Shown here piece after piece: positions 18,001 to 25,661 of a DNA stretch of 64,000 nt. The translations under genes and the position numbers were made by a program. The stretch covers positions 1 through 64,000 of the forward strand of contig CAWAHD010000003.1 of NCBI GenBank assembly GCA_963781785.1, given 5' to 3'. This DNA is from CAWAHD01 sp963781785 (lineage in GTDB: Bacteria; Planctomycetota; Planctomycetia; Isosphaerales; Isosphaeraceae). How positions within the stretch are numbered: position 1 is the first letter of the stretch; every line of letters begins with the position of its first letter. The notes beneath the pieces were generated by a model, which did no database searches, had not been told where the DNA came from, and saw nothing but the letters and a program-made list of their open reading frames with translations.

Positions 18001-18315
18001 TCAGGGTTCCCCAAGCTCTTTTTTTAGTTGGGTGTACTCCTCCATGACTTCCGACAGGACTTCGTTCTTGCGTTGCAGCTTGGCCTCAAGCTGCTCAATC
18101 CTGCGCTGCTTGGCGTTCTCGACGGCCTTGGATTTACGGTTGCTCTCGAAGGCAGCATGGCCGTTCTCGAAGAACTCCTTCTGCCAGCGATAGAACAGAC
18201 TGGGACCAATGCCCAGTTCATCGCAGAGATCGGAGACAGGCGTCTTTTCGACAAGGTGGCGCCTGAGTATGGCGACCCTCTCGGGGCCAGGAAAATGTCG
18301 ACGCGGCTTGTTCAT
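18001..18315 (-). CDS. IS3 OrfA, helix-turn-helix protein
   Basis: A 104-residue protein: HTH (FPGPERVAILRRHLVEKTPV, SDLCDELGIGPSLFYRWQ) followed by a leucine-zipper-like coiled coil (RRIEQLEAKLQRKNEVLSEV). It ends QLKKELGEP just after an A7 run. Reading CTA AAA AAA GAG, a -1 slip on A-AAA-AAA-G places the ribosome exactly in the OrfB frame (next codon AGA at 18019). This is the usual IS3 arrangement, in which OrfA alone regulates and OrfAB transposes. Confidence 0.9.
   Translation of the reverse strand: MNKPRRHFPGPERVAILRRHLVEKTPVSDLCDELGIGPSLFYRWQKEFFENGHAAFESNRKSKAVENAKQRRIEQLEAKLQRKNEVLSEVMEEYTQLKKELGEP
18019..18025 (-). promoter_or_regulatory. A7 slippery site for -1 programmed frameshift (IS3)
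   Basis: Seven A residues on the minus strand followed by G, positioned as A-AAA-AAA-G relative to the OrfA frame. The -1 frame is open from here into OrfB, with 57 bases between the slip codon and the first OrfB start-like codon. Confidence 0.75.
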
Positions 18316-18396
18316 GGGGAAACCTCCGTTCAGGTTATGCTAACCTAAACAGCGGCTTCTTCCAGATTCGGCTGAGGCAGGACAGGCCCAGCCCTC

Positions 18397-18604
18397 TCAC
18401 GGGGCAGCGTTTGCTGCCAAATTCGGCGCCATGCGTTCTAACCACTTGGCGAGTTTTTGGCGAGTGAAGTTCCACTTGCACGGCTTGGGCGTCTGATTGG
18501 TCAGGTCTTCGTGGAAGGCGAGCCGTGCACTCACGGCGGTGAGGTTGGGGAAATCGTTGCGCGTTAGCATCTTCCGCTGAATGATCGAGAAATAGATTTC
18601 GACC
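18397..18604 (-). pseudogene. IS630-type transposase, C-terminal fragment (rest at 25662-26606)
   Basis: The minus strand reads VEIYFSIIQRKMLTRNDFPN, then CKWNFTRQKLAKWLERMAPN and a stop. This is the C-terminus of an IS630-type transposase after the SWLN motif. The matching N-terminal part, ending HASWLN, is at 25662-26606 on the opposite strand. The break here is at a TA dinucleotide (18605-18606), the known IS630 target. Confidence 0.8.
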
Positions 18605-18638
18605 TAAATAGCCTTGCGAGATCTTGGGACGCGATCAT

Positions 18639-19706
18639 TCATGCTGCACTGTCCCGGGCGTACGTGTGCCGCCCGCGTTGATTACGAGCGTTCAGGTAGA
18701 GGCGTACTTCGGCCATAAGCTCCTCCATTCCCGCGCAGCGGTGGTTCCGTGTTACGTTGTCGTGCAGGTCTTTCCAGGTCCGCTCGATGCGATTGTGGTC
18801 GGGGCAGTATGGTGGCAGGAAGTGGAGCTTTATCCTGCTGGCTGTGGCTGACTTCAAGGCCAGTTGGACCTGCTGGCTGTCATGGATGCCGTAGTTGTCG
18901 AGAATGAGATGGACCCGACGAGCATTGCGGTACGTCGCTGTCACGAGTTTGTAAAGAAGGTCCAGGAACAAGAGGCTGTTCTTCCGATCGCCTTCGACCC
19001 ATGTGAGTTTGCCGGTTTTGGGATTGAGAGCGCCGGCTAGGTAACGCTTCTCATTGCATCCCGGAGTGCGGACGTACTTCTGCTTCCCGGCCAGCGTCCA
19101 CTCTGGCCCAATCTTGGGGTTGAGGTGAATATCGACTTCGTCCAGGTACAGAACGACCTCACCCGTTGCGAGGTTGTCAATCAGCCGTTGGATCTCTCGC
19201 AATCGCCGTAGCCGACGCGACCTTGGCCAGGGGCAGTCAACGGTCGGTTTGGGCCGATTCAGACGAATCCCCAACTGTCTCAGAAGCCGACAAACTGTGG
19301 TGACGCTGACGCGAATGCCGCTTCGTTCAGCGAGCACAAGAACGAGTAGTTCTTGTGTCCACGTAGGACGCCGGTAGCCGTGCTCTTGCGGGGAGCCTTC
19401 AATGAGTCGAAGTAACTCCATGCCGTAAGCATCGGTGACTTTATTATCCCCATTGTCTTCTCGCTTGTCAGCGAGTCCCACCGGGCCATGTTCGATGAAC
19501 CGATCGGCGACTCGGTACACTTGAGACTTCGCGCACAAGCCGCCTTTAGCGATCATGGTGGGGGTCTTGCCTTGAACGAGACTGAGGATGATCTTGCAAC
19601 GACAACGCATGACCGCGTCAGAGGCTCGCATACTACGCCTTCGAATCTCTTTCCGTTCGCGAGGCGAAAGATTCTGCCATGTATGAATGACCTTTGCTTG
19701 AATCAA
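18639..19706 (-). CDS. IS630-family transposase, intact
   Basis: A 355-residue DDE transposase. An N-terminal HTH region (TPTMIAKGGLCAKSQVYRVAD) is followed by a second HTH (SVTTVCRLLRQLGIRLNRPK) and the catalytic triad: LYLDEVDIHLNP, LILDNYGIHDS and PPYCPDHNRIERTWKDLH. The product would cut and paste the element at TA targets. The frame is uninterrupted, but its promoter region has been displaced by the type A and B insertions, so it may now be silent unless driven from within those elements. Confidence 0.92.
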   Translation of the reverse strand: MIQAKVIHTWQNLSPRERKEIRRRSMRASDAVMRCRCKIILSLVQGKTPTMIAKGGLCAKSQVYRVADRFIEHGPVGLADKREDNGDNKVTDAYGMELLRLIEGSPQEHGYRRPTWTQELLVLVLAERSGIRVSVTTVCRLLRQLGIRLNRPKPTVDCPWPRSRRLRRLREIQRLIDNLATGEVVLYLDEVDIHLNPKIGPEWTLAGKQKYVRTPGCNEKRYLAGALNPKTGKLTWVEGDRKNSLLFLDLLYKLVTATYRNARRVHLILDNYGIHDSQQVQLALKSATASRIKLHFLPPYCPDHNRIERTWKDLHDNVTRNHRCAGMEELMAEVRLYLNARNQRGRHTYARDSAA

Positions 19707-19786
19707 GGAGGGGCTCCTTTCACCGGTGTGCTTGGAACACGACCTAAAAGTTTCACCGCTGAAAAAGTAAGAAAAGATTTTGGTTT

Positions 19787-21391
19787 TTAGGTGGCCTCGA
19801 GTCCGGCGGTTTGGAGTAGCTCTTTGAGTGCTCGGCGGACTTGGCGGAATTCTTTTTGCAGAGGGGGCTGGGGGGAGCCGACTTCCGGAGGCTCATCCAG
19901 AGGTTCCCCTATTGTGCCGTTGAGGCACTCTTTGAGTTTGATGATCGCTGTGCCTTGGGCCATCCCCTGGGGCGTCAGCACGTAGCGCGTCGTTCCCTCC
20001 AGTTTGCGAAGCAATCCCTTGGCCTGCAACTTGAGCAAATCGTAGCGAAGTTGAGCCGCCGTATAGTCGTCAGGGCTCAGCCCGAAACGGCGGTGCACGT
20101 AGCTGCGTAGCTCGCGGTTGCGGAACCCGGTGATGATGTGGGCAAACTGAAGCACTGCCGCCAGCACCCAAGTCAGACGGAGATTATGCAGGTGAATGCC
20201 GGGCACGCGTTGTCCCTGTGCAGGGACAGTGGGCTGTCCGAGCTTCTCCACAAAATCAGCCGCGACCGTGGTGTGGTCGATGGTGTCTTGCCAGCGCAAC
20301 AGGCGTTGATTGCAGTGGTCCATACAGCGCAGCAGATAAGGCAGGTTGACGAGCGCCTTGCCGGTGCCGAACTCGCGCACGTCGTGCGTGCATGTCTCCG
20401 TGCGGAGGCCCGCTCCTTGTTTGTTGTACTGTTTGATGTAGGTCTTCTTGTGCCATGCCTTCAGACAATAATCTTCCTGGGTGGTGCGATAGACGCGACC
20501 ACCAGTGCGGCGGGCCTGCACTTGGCGTTGGAAGAGACGGCTGATGACATGCGGTTGGCCAACGACTCGGCCCCGGTCCAGCAACCGACCGAACAAGGCG
20601 TTGAGCCGGGTGGCCGTGGCGAAGATCAAGTTATGACAGCGTTCAACTTGGTCCAGATACCACTGGTAGGTGAACCCTTCACGGCGCGCCGCCGGGGTCA
20701 GCAAGGGAATACAACGATAGACCCAGCGATTGCAAAAAGCAGCGATGGTTTGAGGTGTGAGCGCCTCACAGGCGCGATGGAAGACGTTCGGTTTGTCCAC
20801 GGCCACGAACAGGTTATCGCGCATCTCGAAACCGACCTGGCGATTGCGCAGTTGCTGGGCCACGAAATGGTGGCCATTGAGGCAGACGGTGACACCAAAG
20901 GGCGCGTAGCTGCTGATGCGGATGGAATTGCCGACGCCGAACTGGCGATCCTTGATGAAGAAGTAGTAGTGATTGACGCGGCGGCGGCCACGGGCGATCT
21001 TGCGTGTTCTGTCCTCTCCGTGCTTGGGGACGTAGGAAACGAACGATGAAACTTCCTCCTGAACTTTGATGATGCAGTAAATGGCTTCATCGCGGTCAGC
21101 CACGCGGTCCAGGAACCGAGCAGCTTGATCAACGTGCCCCTCACCGGGCTTGGCCGCGAGCAGCGGGATGCCGTTCGTTTGGGCCAACGCCTCGACGGAC
21201 TGCACGAACTCAGTGGTGAGCTCTTGGAGGTCGCGGGGCTCGATCCAGTCGACACCGCGGAAGCGCTGAAAGAAGGCACCGAGCATTCCCACATTTTGCA
21301 GTTTCATGATGTGGCCGCGGACGCGCATGCGGTCGATGAGGGAATACTCCAGGGTGATGTCCTCGGCAAACCGCTCGGCTAAACTGGTCAT
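19787..21391 (-). CDS. Putative transposase of an unrecognised family (type A)
   Basis: I start at ATG 21391 (MTSLAERFAEDITLEYSLID), which has GGAGAG 8 bases upstream, giving 534 residues; the open frame extends 28 codons further up through a hairpin. Shared blocks with the type B protein are: DRMRVRGHI near residue 21; YYFFIKDRQFG followed by APFGVTVCLNGHHFVAQQ; YLDQVERCHNLIF; YIKQYNKQGAGLRTETC; AAVLQFAHIITGFRNRELR; and a C-terminal winged-helix-like LRYDLLKLQAKGLLRKLEG. I see no clear DDE, HUH, serine- or tyrosine-recombinase signature. The YxKxGxxLRxET block is loosely like replication initiators. Copy 2 differs by one residue (R/Q in LFGRLLD). Confidence 0.75.
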   Translation of the reverse strand: MTSLAERFAEDITLEYSLIDRMRVRGHIMKLQNVGMLGAFFQRFRGVDWIEPRDLQELTTEFVQSVEALAQTNGIPLLAAKPGEGHVDQAARFLDRVADRDEAIYCIIKVQEEVSSFVSYVPKHGEDRTRKIARGRRRVNHYYFFIKDRQFGVGNSIRISSYAPFGVTVCLNGHHFVAQQLRNRQVGFEMRDNLFVAVDKPNVFHRACEALTPQTIAAFCNRWVYRCIPLLTPAARREGFTYQWYLDQVERCHNLIFATATRLNALFGRLLDRGRVVGQPHVISRLFQRQVQARRTGGRVYRTTQEDYCLKAWHKKTYIKQYNKQGAGLRTETCTHDVREFGTGKALVNLPYLLRCMDHCNQRLLRWQDTIDHTTVAADFVEKLGQPTVPAQGQRVPGIHLHNLRLTWVLAAVLQFAHIITGFRNRELRSYVHRRFGLSPDDYTAAQLRYDLLKLQAKGLLRKLEGTTRYVLTPQGMAQGTAIIKLKECLNGTIGEPLDEPPEVGSPQPPLQKEFRQVRRALKELLQTAGLEAT

Positions 21392-21471
21392 GGGAGGCTC
21401 TCCTCGATACACGTGATGGGACCGAGTCCCGCAAGGAGAGTTATACTCTCCTGCCGATGAGAGAGCCTCCC
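21392..21471 (-). promoter_or_regulatory. Stem-loop leader that can hide the type A start site
   Basis: On the transcript, GGGAGGCUCUC (21471-21461) can pair perfectly with GAGAGCCUCCC (21402-21392), which directly precedes the AUG and includes the ribosome-binding GGAG. A second perfect 8-bp hairpin (21452-21434) sits in the loop. The structure is identical in copy 2. Many IS elements use such leaders to block translation from read-through transcripts; that role here is inferred. Confidence 0.6.
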
Positions 21472-21527
21472 TCATTCCTTTCCCGGTTGAAGGTTCACTT
21501 CACTAGGTGCTTGGAGCCTCTCCTTTA

Positions 21528-23504
21528 CCCAACGCGGCATAGCCGCAACCAAAAAGGTGGGCTCTTCCGACTGTCGTGTGGGCAGCAATCCACTGGTGGC
21601 TCAGATTGGAATATAGTGACGTCCGCTGTACTCCGAAAGGCGCAGCTTTTCCCTGAGGTTCCCCGGCTGATGGCCGCGGGGGGCGGGACCAGAGGCCCCA
21701 GTTCCCGCCCCCCGAACCCCCCACCCCCTTCCCTCTTCACTGTTCCGGCTCAAAATTACCGCGTTCTCCCCTTGCATACGAGTCCGGTGCTGAGTTTTAT
21801 CCGCACCAGAGCCGGAAATGCCAATTCCGTTAATGCAAAAATGGCATTCATCCCACAAACTGGTTGGTACCTACTTCAACCACCCGGGGGAGAATGCCAT
21901 GAACACAGTATGGCCCTTTCTGGTCAAGTTTGCCAGCCTCATCGTCTGCACCCTCCATTGCTTCGACCGGGTCATCTTCAAAGGCCATCTGGCCTTGGCT
22001 TCTCCCCACGAACTCGAACGTTTTGTCGATTTCGTTCTCAAGGTTCGCCGCACCGACTTCATCAAATGCATGGCGCCCCAGTACTCTGAGCGTTTGGTTC
22101 AACATGCCCAGGCCTGGGCGCGGAAGGCTGGTCGCACCTACGTGTATCGCACCGGCGACTTCCGCAAAGACCAATGGGCTCTCAACCTCGTCCGCGACCA
22201 AGGCATCCTCGAGGGACTCGTCGGCATCCTTTGCACCCAAGAAACCTGCCCTTCCTTCGCCCTCGTGCCCGGCCGCGACCGGCCTCAGTTCGTCAGCCGG
22301 CCCCGGCAGCAGCGAGTCCTCTATTACTACTTCCTCGATCCGCAGTTCGGCCTGATCCACGTCCGCCTGCAGACCTGGTTGCCGTTCACTGTCCAGGTCT
22401 ATGTCAACGGCCACGAATGGCTGGCCCAGCAAATGGTGCAGAAAAGACTGGGCTTCGTTCAGCAGCACAACGCGTTTACACAACTCGACGATCCGGTCCA
22501 GGTCCAGCGCCTGGCCGACCGCTTTGCTCAGCTCAACTGGGCCAAAACCCTCAATCGTTGGGCACGGCAGGTCAATCCGTTGCTTCACGAACTGCTTCGG
22601 GGCTACTCCATACATTGGGTCGTTGATCAAGCCGAGTTCGCCACCGACTTGCTGTTTACAAGTCGCGCGGCCTTGGCCGGTTTGTACCGTGCGCTCCTGG
22701 ATTATGCGGTGTGCACATTTTCCCCCAAAGACATTCTCGGCTTCCTCGGCCGCAAGTGGGATCGCCGCTTCGATGGTGAAGTGCACACCCACTACGAAGA
22801 GGACCGCTGGTTCGGAGCCCGCATCAAGCACCGCATGAAGACCAACTGGCTGAAGATGTACGACAAGTTCGGCCTGATCCTGCGAGTGGAAACGGTTATC
22901 AACGCCCCCAAGGAATTCTGGGTCTATCGCACGCGACAGCACCACGACGGCAAGTCATCGGCTGGCTATTTTCCCATGAACAAGAGCGTGGCCTCCTTGG
23001 TCCACTATCGAGAACAGGCGTTGGCCTGTAACCGCCGCTACCTGGATGCCTTGGCGGTGGTTAACGACCCGGCACCGGCCTACCAAGAGCTACGGCAACT
23101 CACCGAACCCAAAGTAGTCGACACCCGTAGCTATGCCGGTTTCAATCCGGCTCGGTCCGAAGACCTGCGGCTGTTTCTCGCGGTGCTGGAGGGCAACCAC
23201 ATTGCGCGTGGCTTTCGCAACGGCGACATTCGGGAACCGCTGTTCGGCAGCCCGCGGCAACTGCGCCAGCAACGCCGTGCCAGCGCCGCGGTGGGGCGAT
23301 TGCTCAAAAGGCTCCACGTACGCCACCTGATCGCGAAGATACCGCGCACTCGGCGTTGGCGCGTTACCGAACGCGGCCGCCGGTTGCTGGGTCTCGCGGT
23401 CCAGCTCTACCAAAGCGCTTGGCCAAAAATCGCTGCGTAGCCGAGAGTTACTGATCAAAAACTTCTCCGCATCTTGCGTAGAAGTTCAGGGGAAAGAATC
23501 TAAA
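21528..23504 (+). mobile_element. Type B IS-like element, copy 1 (1977 bp)
   Basis: The limits are set by comparison with the inverted copy at 27306-29282: the shared sequence runs from CCCAACGCGGCATAGCC to GGGAAAGAATCTAAA. No terminal inverted repeat is seen. The left end has a perfect GCGGC-ATA-GCCGC hairpin 6 bases in (21534-21546). The right end has an AACTTCT/AGAAGTT hairpin with an inner CGCA/TGCG stem (23460-23486). The 370-base leader also holds an 11-bp GGGGGGCGGGA inverted repeat (21678-21713). Flanks show no convincing target duplication. Confidence 0.85.
21899..23440 (+). CDS. Putative transposase of an unrecognised family (type B)
   Basis: ATG 21899 is chosen because GGGGGAGA lies just upstream, giving 513 residues. 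Blocks in order: FDRVIFKGHLALAS (about 20); YYYFLDPQFGLIHVRLQTWL and VYVNGHEWLAQQM (about 140-185); HWVVDQAEFATDLLF (about 245); RIKHRMKTNWLKMYDKFG followed by LILRVETVINAPKEFWVYR (about 310-345); LAVLEGNHIARGFRNGDIRE (about 430); and a winged-helix-like C-terminus (AAVGRLLKRLHVRHLIAKIP). Each block has a counterpart in type A, so they form one family. I cannot assign it to a named IS family. The inverted second copy differs by one residue (V/L in QQRVLYYYF). Confidence 0.75.
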   Translation: MNTVWPFLVKFASLIVCTLHCFDRVIFKGHLALASPHELERFVDFVLKVRRTDFIKCMAPQYSERLVQHAQAWARKAGRTYVYRTGDFRKDQWALNLVRDQGILEGLVGILCTQETCPSFALVPGRDRPQFVSRPRQQRVLYYYFLDPQFGLIHVRLQTWLPFTVQVYVNGHEWLAQQMVQKRLGFVQQHNAFTQLDDPVQVQRLADRFAQLNWAKTLNRWARQVNPLLHELLRGYSIHWVVDQAEFATDLLFTSRAALAGLYRALLDYAVCTFSPKDILGFLGRKWDRRFDGEVHTHYEEDRWFGARIKHRMKTNWLKMYDKFGLILRVETVINAPKEFWVYRTRQHHDGKSSAGYFPMNKSVASLVHYREQALACNRRYLDALAVVNDPAPAYQELRQLTEPKVVDTRSYAGFNPARSEDLRLFLAVLEGNHIARGFRNGDIREPLFGSPRQLRQQRRASAAVGRLLKRLHVRHLIAKIPRTRRWRVTERGRRLLGLAVQLYQSAWPKIAA

Positions 23505-23531
23505 CGTCCCAAGATCGCGCAAGGCTATTTA

Positions 23532-24076
23532 GTGGTCTGACCGTTCGGAATTGACAGGTACTGTTGAATTTCCGATAACCGCTCCGCCTCATAACTTTAT
23601 GGGAAGGAGCGAACTGTGGGCAAGGAAGCCAAATACGTTGTTCGATTGACCGAGGATGAACGCCAGGCTTTGGAGGGTCTGCTTGCTGGCAAGCGGGTTG
23701 CGGCGGACCGTGCTTTGCGAACTCGAATTCTCTTGAAGGCCGATGTCGATGGAGACGCTTGGTCCAACAACGAAATTGCCGATGTCTTCGATGGATGTCG
23801 GCGAGTCCACGGTCCATCGGCTTCGCCAGCGTTTGGTCGAAGATGGGCTGGAAGCCGCGTTGTCGCGTTGTCCGATGTCCTCGAAACGGCCGACGAAGCT
23901 CGATGGCGCAGGAAGCCCAGCTCATCGCCGTCGCCTGCGGACCCGCACCTGAGGGCCAAGCACGCTGGACCCTGCGGCTGTCGGCCGACAAGCTGGTCGA
24001 GTTGGAGGTTGTGAAGTCGATCGGTCGAGAGACCGTGCGGCAGACGCTCAAAAAAACGAGCTGAAGCCTTGGCTAA
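23532..24076 (+). pseudogene. IS630 transposase, N-terminal half (rest at 26609-27305)
   Basis: After a TA (23530-23531) the end GTGGTCTGACCGTTCGGAAT matches the far end of the piece at 26609 (GTGGTCCAACCGCCCGGAAT). Coding starts at GTG 23616 (MGKEAKYVVRLTEDERQALE) and passes through LLKADVDGDAWSNNEIADVF. It then moves frame twice (VGESTVHRLRQRLVEDGLEA; EAQLIAVACGPAPEGQARWT) to KSIGRETVRQTLKK at an A7 run, where IS630 elements may use a -1 shift. It is cut at 24076 by the next element. Confidence 0.8.
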
Positions 24077-25553
24077 CTGTACTTTCCGCGATTGAGTGTA
24101 CTCTCAAGCCGCGAGGGCAAGTAGCCGCTCGGCGACGGCTCGAATTTCTTCCTCGGTGACCCCCGGTCGGAGAACCCCGTGAATTTCGTCAGCCAGCAAT
24201 TCGCGACGCCAGGCCCGACGCTTGTCGGCGTGGCTCGGGCGGCGGTTCGGATCATCCCAGGGTGACGCCTGGCGGTCCACTAACTCGCCTTCGTCCCGGG
24301 CCCAAGCCCAAGCCTCGGTCATCGTGAACGTCCAGAGGCAGATGTGGAATGCACCGATGCTTGCCCACACGAACCGCACCTGCTGCTGGCCGGCTCCGAC
24401 GATCTCCTTGCAATCGCGGAACGTGGTCTCCAGGGCGAACCGATCGGCGACCGTCGCCAGGATCTCAGCCACAGTCGCATTCGGGTCGGTGCAGAAGAAG
24501 GCCACCCACCCATCGGGCTCGTCAACCAGCACGACACAGATGAGGCCGCCCACCGGCCGCCAGGTGGCCACGAACGTCTTGTACCGCTTCTTCACCGGCT
24601 TGCCGTAGAGCTCGAAGACCTCGGTCGTCCAGCCGCGACGCTGCCCGGCTCGCTTGGCCAGCGCGATGCGGTTCTCCCCATAGATCCGCGGCCTGCCCCG
24701 CCGCTTGGCCACGCGGGGCCCCGGCACCGTCCACAGCGCCGCGTCCTTGCGCAGGCAGCTCACAACCGTCATCCCCAGCGACACCGCCGGCTTCAGGAAC
24801 GGAGCCTTGGCGTACACCCCGTCGACCACGACCCACAGCGGCTTGCCCAGGTATTTAAGCCAGCAATGTGCCCATCGTAGCAGCTCGACAGCCATCTCCA
24901 GCTTGGTTTGGAACTCGGGCCGATGCTGCGGGTCGATCGCGGATACGTCCTTCGCTCGGACGTACATCCGAGCCAAAAGCGGCAGCGCGATGACTCCCCA
25001 CAGGGGATGAACCGCCAGGAGCCCGAGCACCACCCAGATGTGGCCGTAAACATGTGGCGAACCCGCCGGACCAGGAGTCGGGTTGTGATGGGTGCCGGCT
25101 CCCTGGACGAGCGGCCCGTAGCGCGGAGTTGGCGTGTCGTCGATTGCCAGGGTGAGCCTCGCTAGGTCGGCGACCAAAGGCTCGACTACCTCGCAGACCA
25201 GGCGGGCGGCGATGTCCTTGGCCTTCTTGCCGGCGGCTGCGACCGTCGTGTAGCAGGGTCGGAATTGGTTGCTCAGGCCAGCGGCACGGATCCAACTTGT
25301 GACAGTCCTCCGCCCGCGGGCCAAGACCGCCCCAAGGAACAGCCAGGCCAGCCTGGGGACGGATCTCCGGTCGAGGAATGCGGCGAGGCGCGAGAACCAC
25401 TGGCATGCGGGCACATCCTGGTGCGAAGATGTCATAGCCGGCTCCGTCCGGTTTGATGGTTAGGTCTCATAACCGCCATCGTCCCGGACGGACCGGCATT
25501 CGTCTACCCGAGTCGTCTCGCGAGGTCAGCGAACAAAATCGCGGAAAGTACAG
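24077..25553 (-). mobile_element. IS4/IS701-like element, copy 1
   Basis: Perfect 17-bp terminal inverted repeats CTGTACTTTCCGCGATT bound a 1477-bp element with one transposase gene. The flanking hexamers (GGCTAA and TTCTTT) do not match, whereas copy 2 at 46427-49449 has a 6-bp duplication (AGCTGC). The mismatch here fits a later rearrangement at this end. Confidence 0.88.
24104..25435 (-). CDS. IS4/IS701-like DDE transposase, intact
   Basis: A 443-residue transposase. The N-terminus has FLDRRSVPRLAWLFLGAVLA, followed by the first acidic block TLAIDDTPTPRYGPLVQGAG, the second PLWVVVDGVYAKAPFLKPA, and the glutamate block DRFALETTFRDCKEIVGAGQ. This layout is that of IS4/IS701-type DDE enzymes. 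The copy at 48000-49331 differs at four residues only (for example KPVKK/KPAKK). The frame is intact in both, so the element may be active. Confidence 0.88.
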   Translation of the reverse strand: MTSSHQDVPACQWFSRLAAFLDRRSVPRLAWLFLGAVLARGRRTVTSWIRAAGLSNQFRPCYTTVAAAGKKAKDIAARLVCEVVEPLVADLARLTLAIDDTPTPRYGPLVQGAGTHHNPTPGPAGSPHVYGHIWVVLGLLAVHPLWGVIALPLLARMYVRAKDVSAIDPQHRPEFQTKLEMAVELLRWAHCWLKYLGKPLWVVVDGVYAKAPFLKPAVSLGMTVVSCLRKDAALWTVPGPRVAKRRGRPRIYGENRIALAKRAGQRRGWTTEVFELYGKPVKKRYKTFVATWRPVGGLICVVLVDEPDGWVAFFCTDPNATVAEILATVADRFALETTFRDCKEIVGAGQQQVRFVWASIGAFHICLWTFTMTEAWAWARDEGELVDRQASPWDDPNRRPSHADKRRAWRRELLADEIHGVLRPGVTEEEIRAVAERLLALAA

Positions 25554-25661
25554 TTCTTTATGCAACGCTCAGTAAGTGGTCCGTTTCACAAATAACGTCG
25601 TGGTTGGCGCGCTCTTCTGGTATCAAGCACAGGAGGGTGAAAAAAACCTGAGTCGGAAAGG

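Larger units (their letters stand above)
16561..18351 (-). mobile_element. IS3-family element with CHC2 zinc-finger fusion
   Basis: The ends read TGTGTTGGTTCAGCCTGAAC at 16561 and, on the other strand, TGTTTAGGTTAGCATAACCT at 18351, an imperfect terminal repeat starting with the TG typical of IS3. The element is 1791 bp and carries two overlapping genes joined by an A7 slippery site. No matching 3-bp target duplication is visible (GAC versus GCG), so flanks may have rearranged. It truncates the IS66 fragment on its left and abuts an IS630 remnant on its right. Confidence 0.75.
19744..21508 (-). mobile_element. Type A IS-like element, copy 1 (1765 bp)
   Basis: The limits come from comparison with the copy at 49487-51251: both start CTAAAAGTTTCACCGCTG and end GGTTCACTTCACTAGGT, after which the flanks differ. 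There is no evident terminal inverted repeat and no exact target duplication. The end near the gene start carries a perfect 8-bp hairpin (AGGAGAGT-TAT-ACTCTCCT, 21434-21452) inside an 11-bp inverted repeat (21392-21402 and 21461-21471). It encodes one large protein on the minus strand. Confidence 0.85.
18607..23529 (-). mobile_element. IS630-family element split by type A and type B insertions
   Basis: Terminal repeats of 25 bp with one mismatch lie at 18607-18631 (AATAGCCTTGCGAGATCTTG start) and 23505-23529, each flanked by TA. Removing the two inserted elements (1765 and 1977 bp) leaves 1181 bp, a normal IS630 length. Both insertions lie in the noncoding leader between the right repeat and the transposase start. 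The element itself sits at a TA inside another IS630-type gene. Confidence 0.85.

Noticed and set aside
20138..21049. Open frame of 303 codons antisense to the type A gene, repeated at 49881-50792
   Set aside because: Same reasoning: no protein-like features of its own, and it mirrors the sense gene exactly.
19728..21517. GTGCTTGGA on both sides of type A copy 1 as a target duplication
   Set aside because: The left copy is 7 bases away from the element edge defined by copy 2, and copy 2 has no matching pair, so chance or leader similarity is more likely.
21848..22945. Long open frame (365 codons) antisense to the type B gene, and its twin at 27865-28962
   Set aside because: It lies fully opposite a better supported gene whose homologue (type A) conserves blocks in the sense frame. 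It is a by-product of GC-rich third positions.
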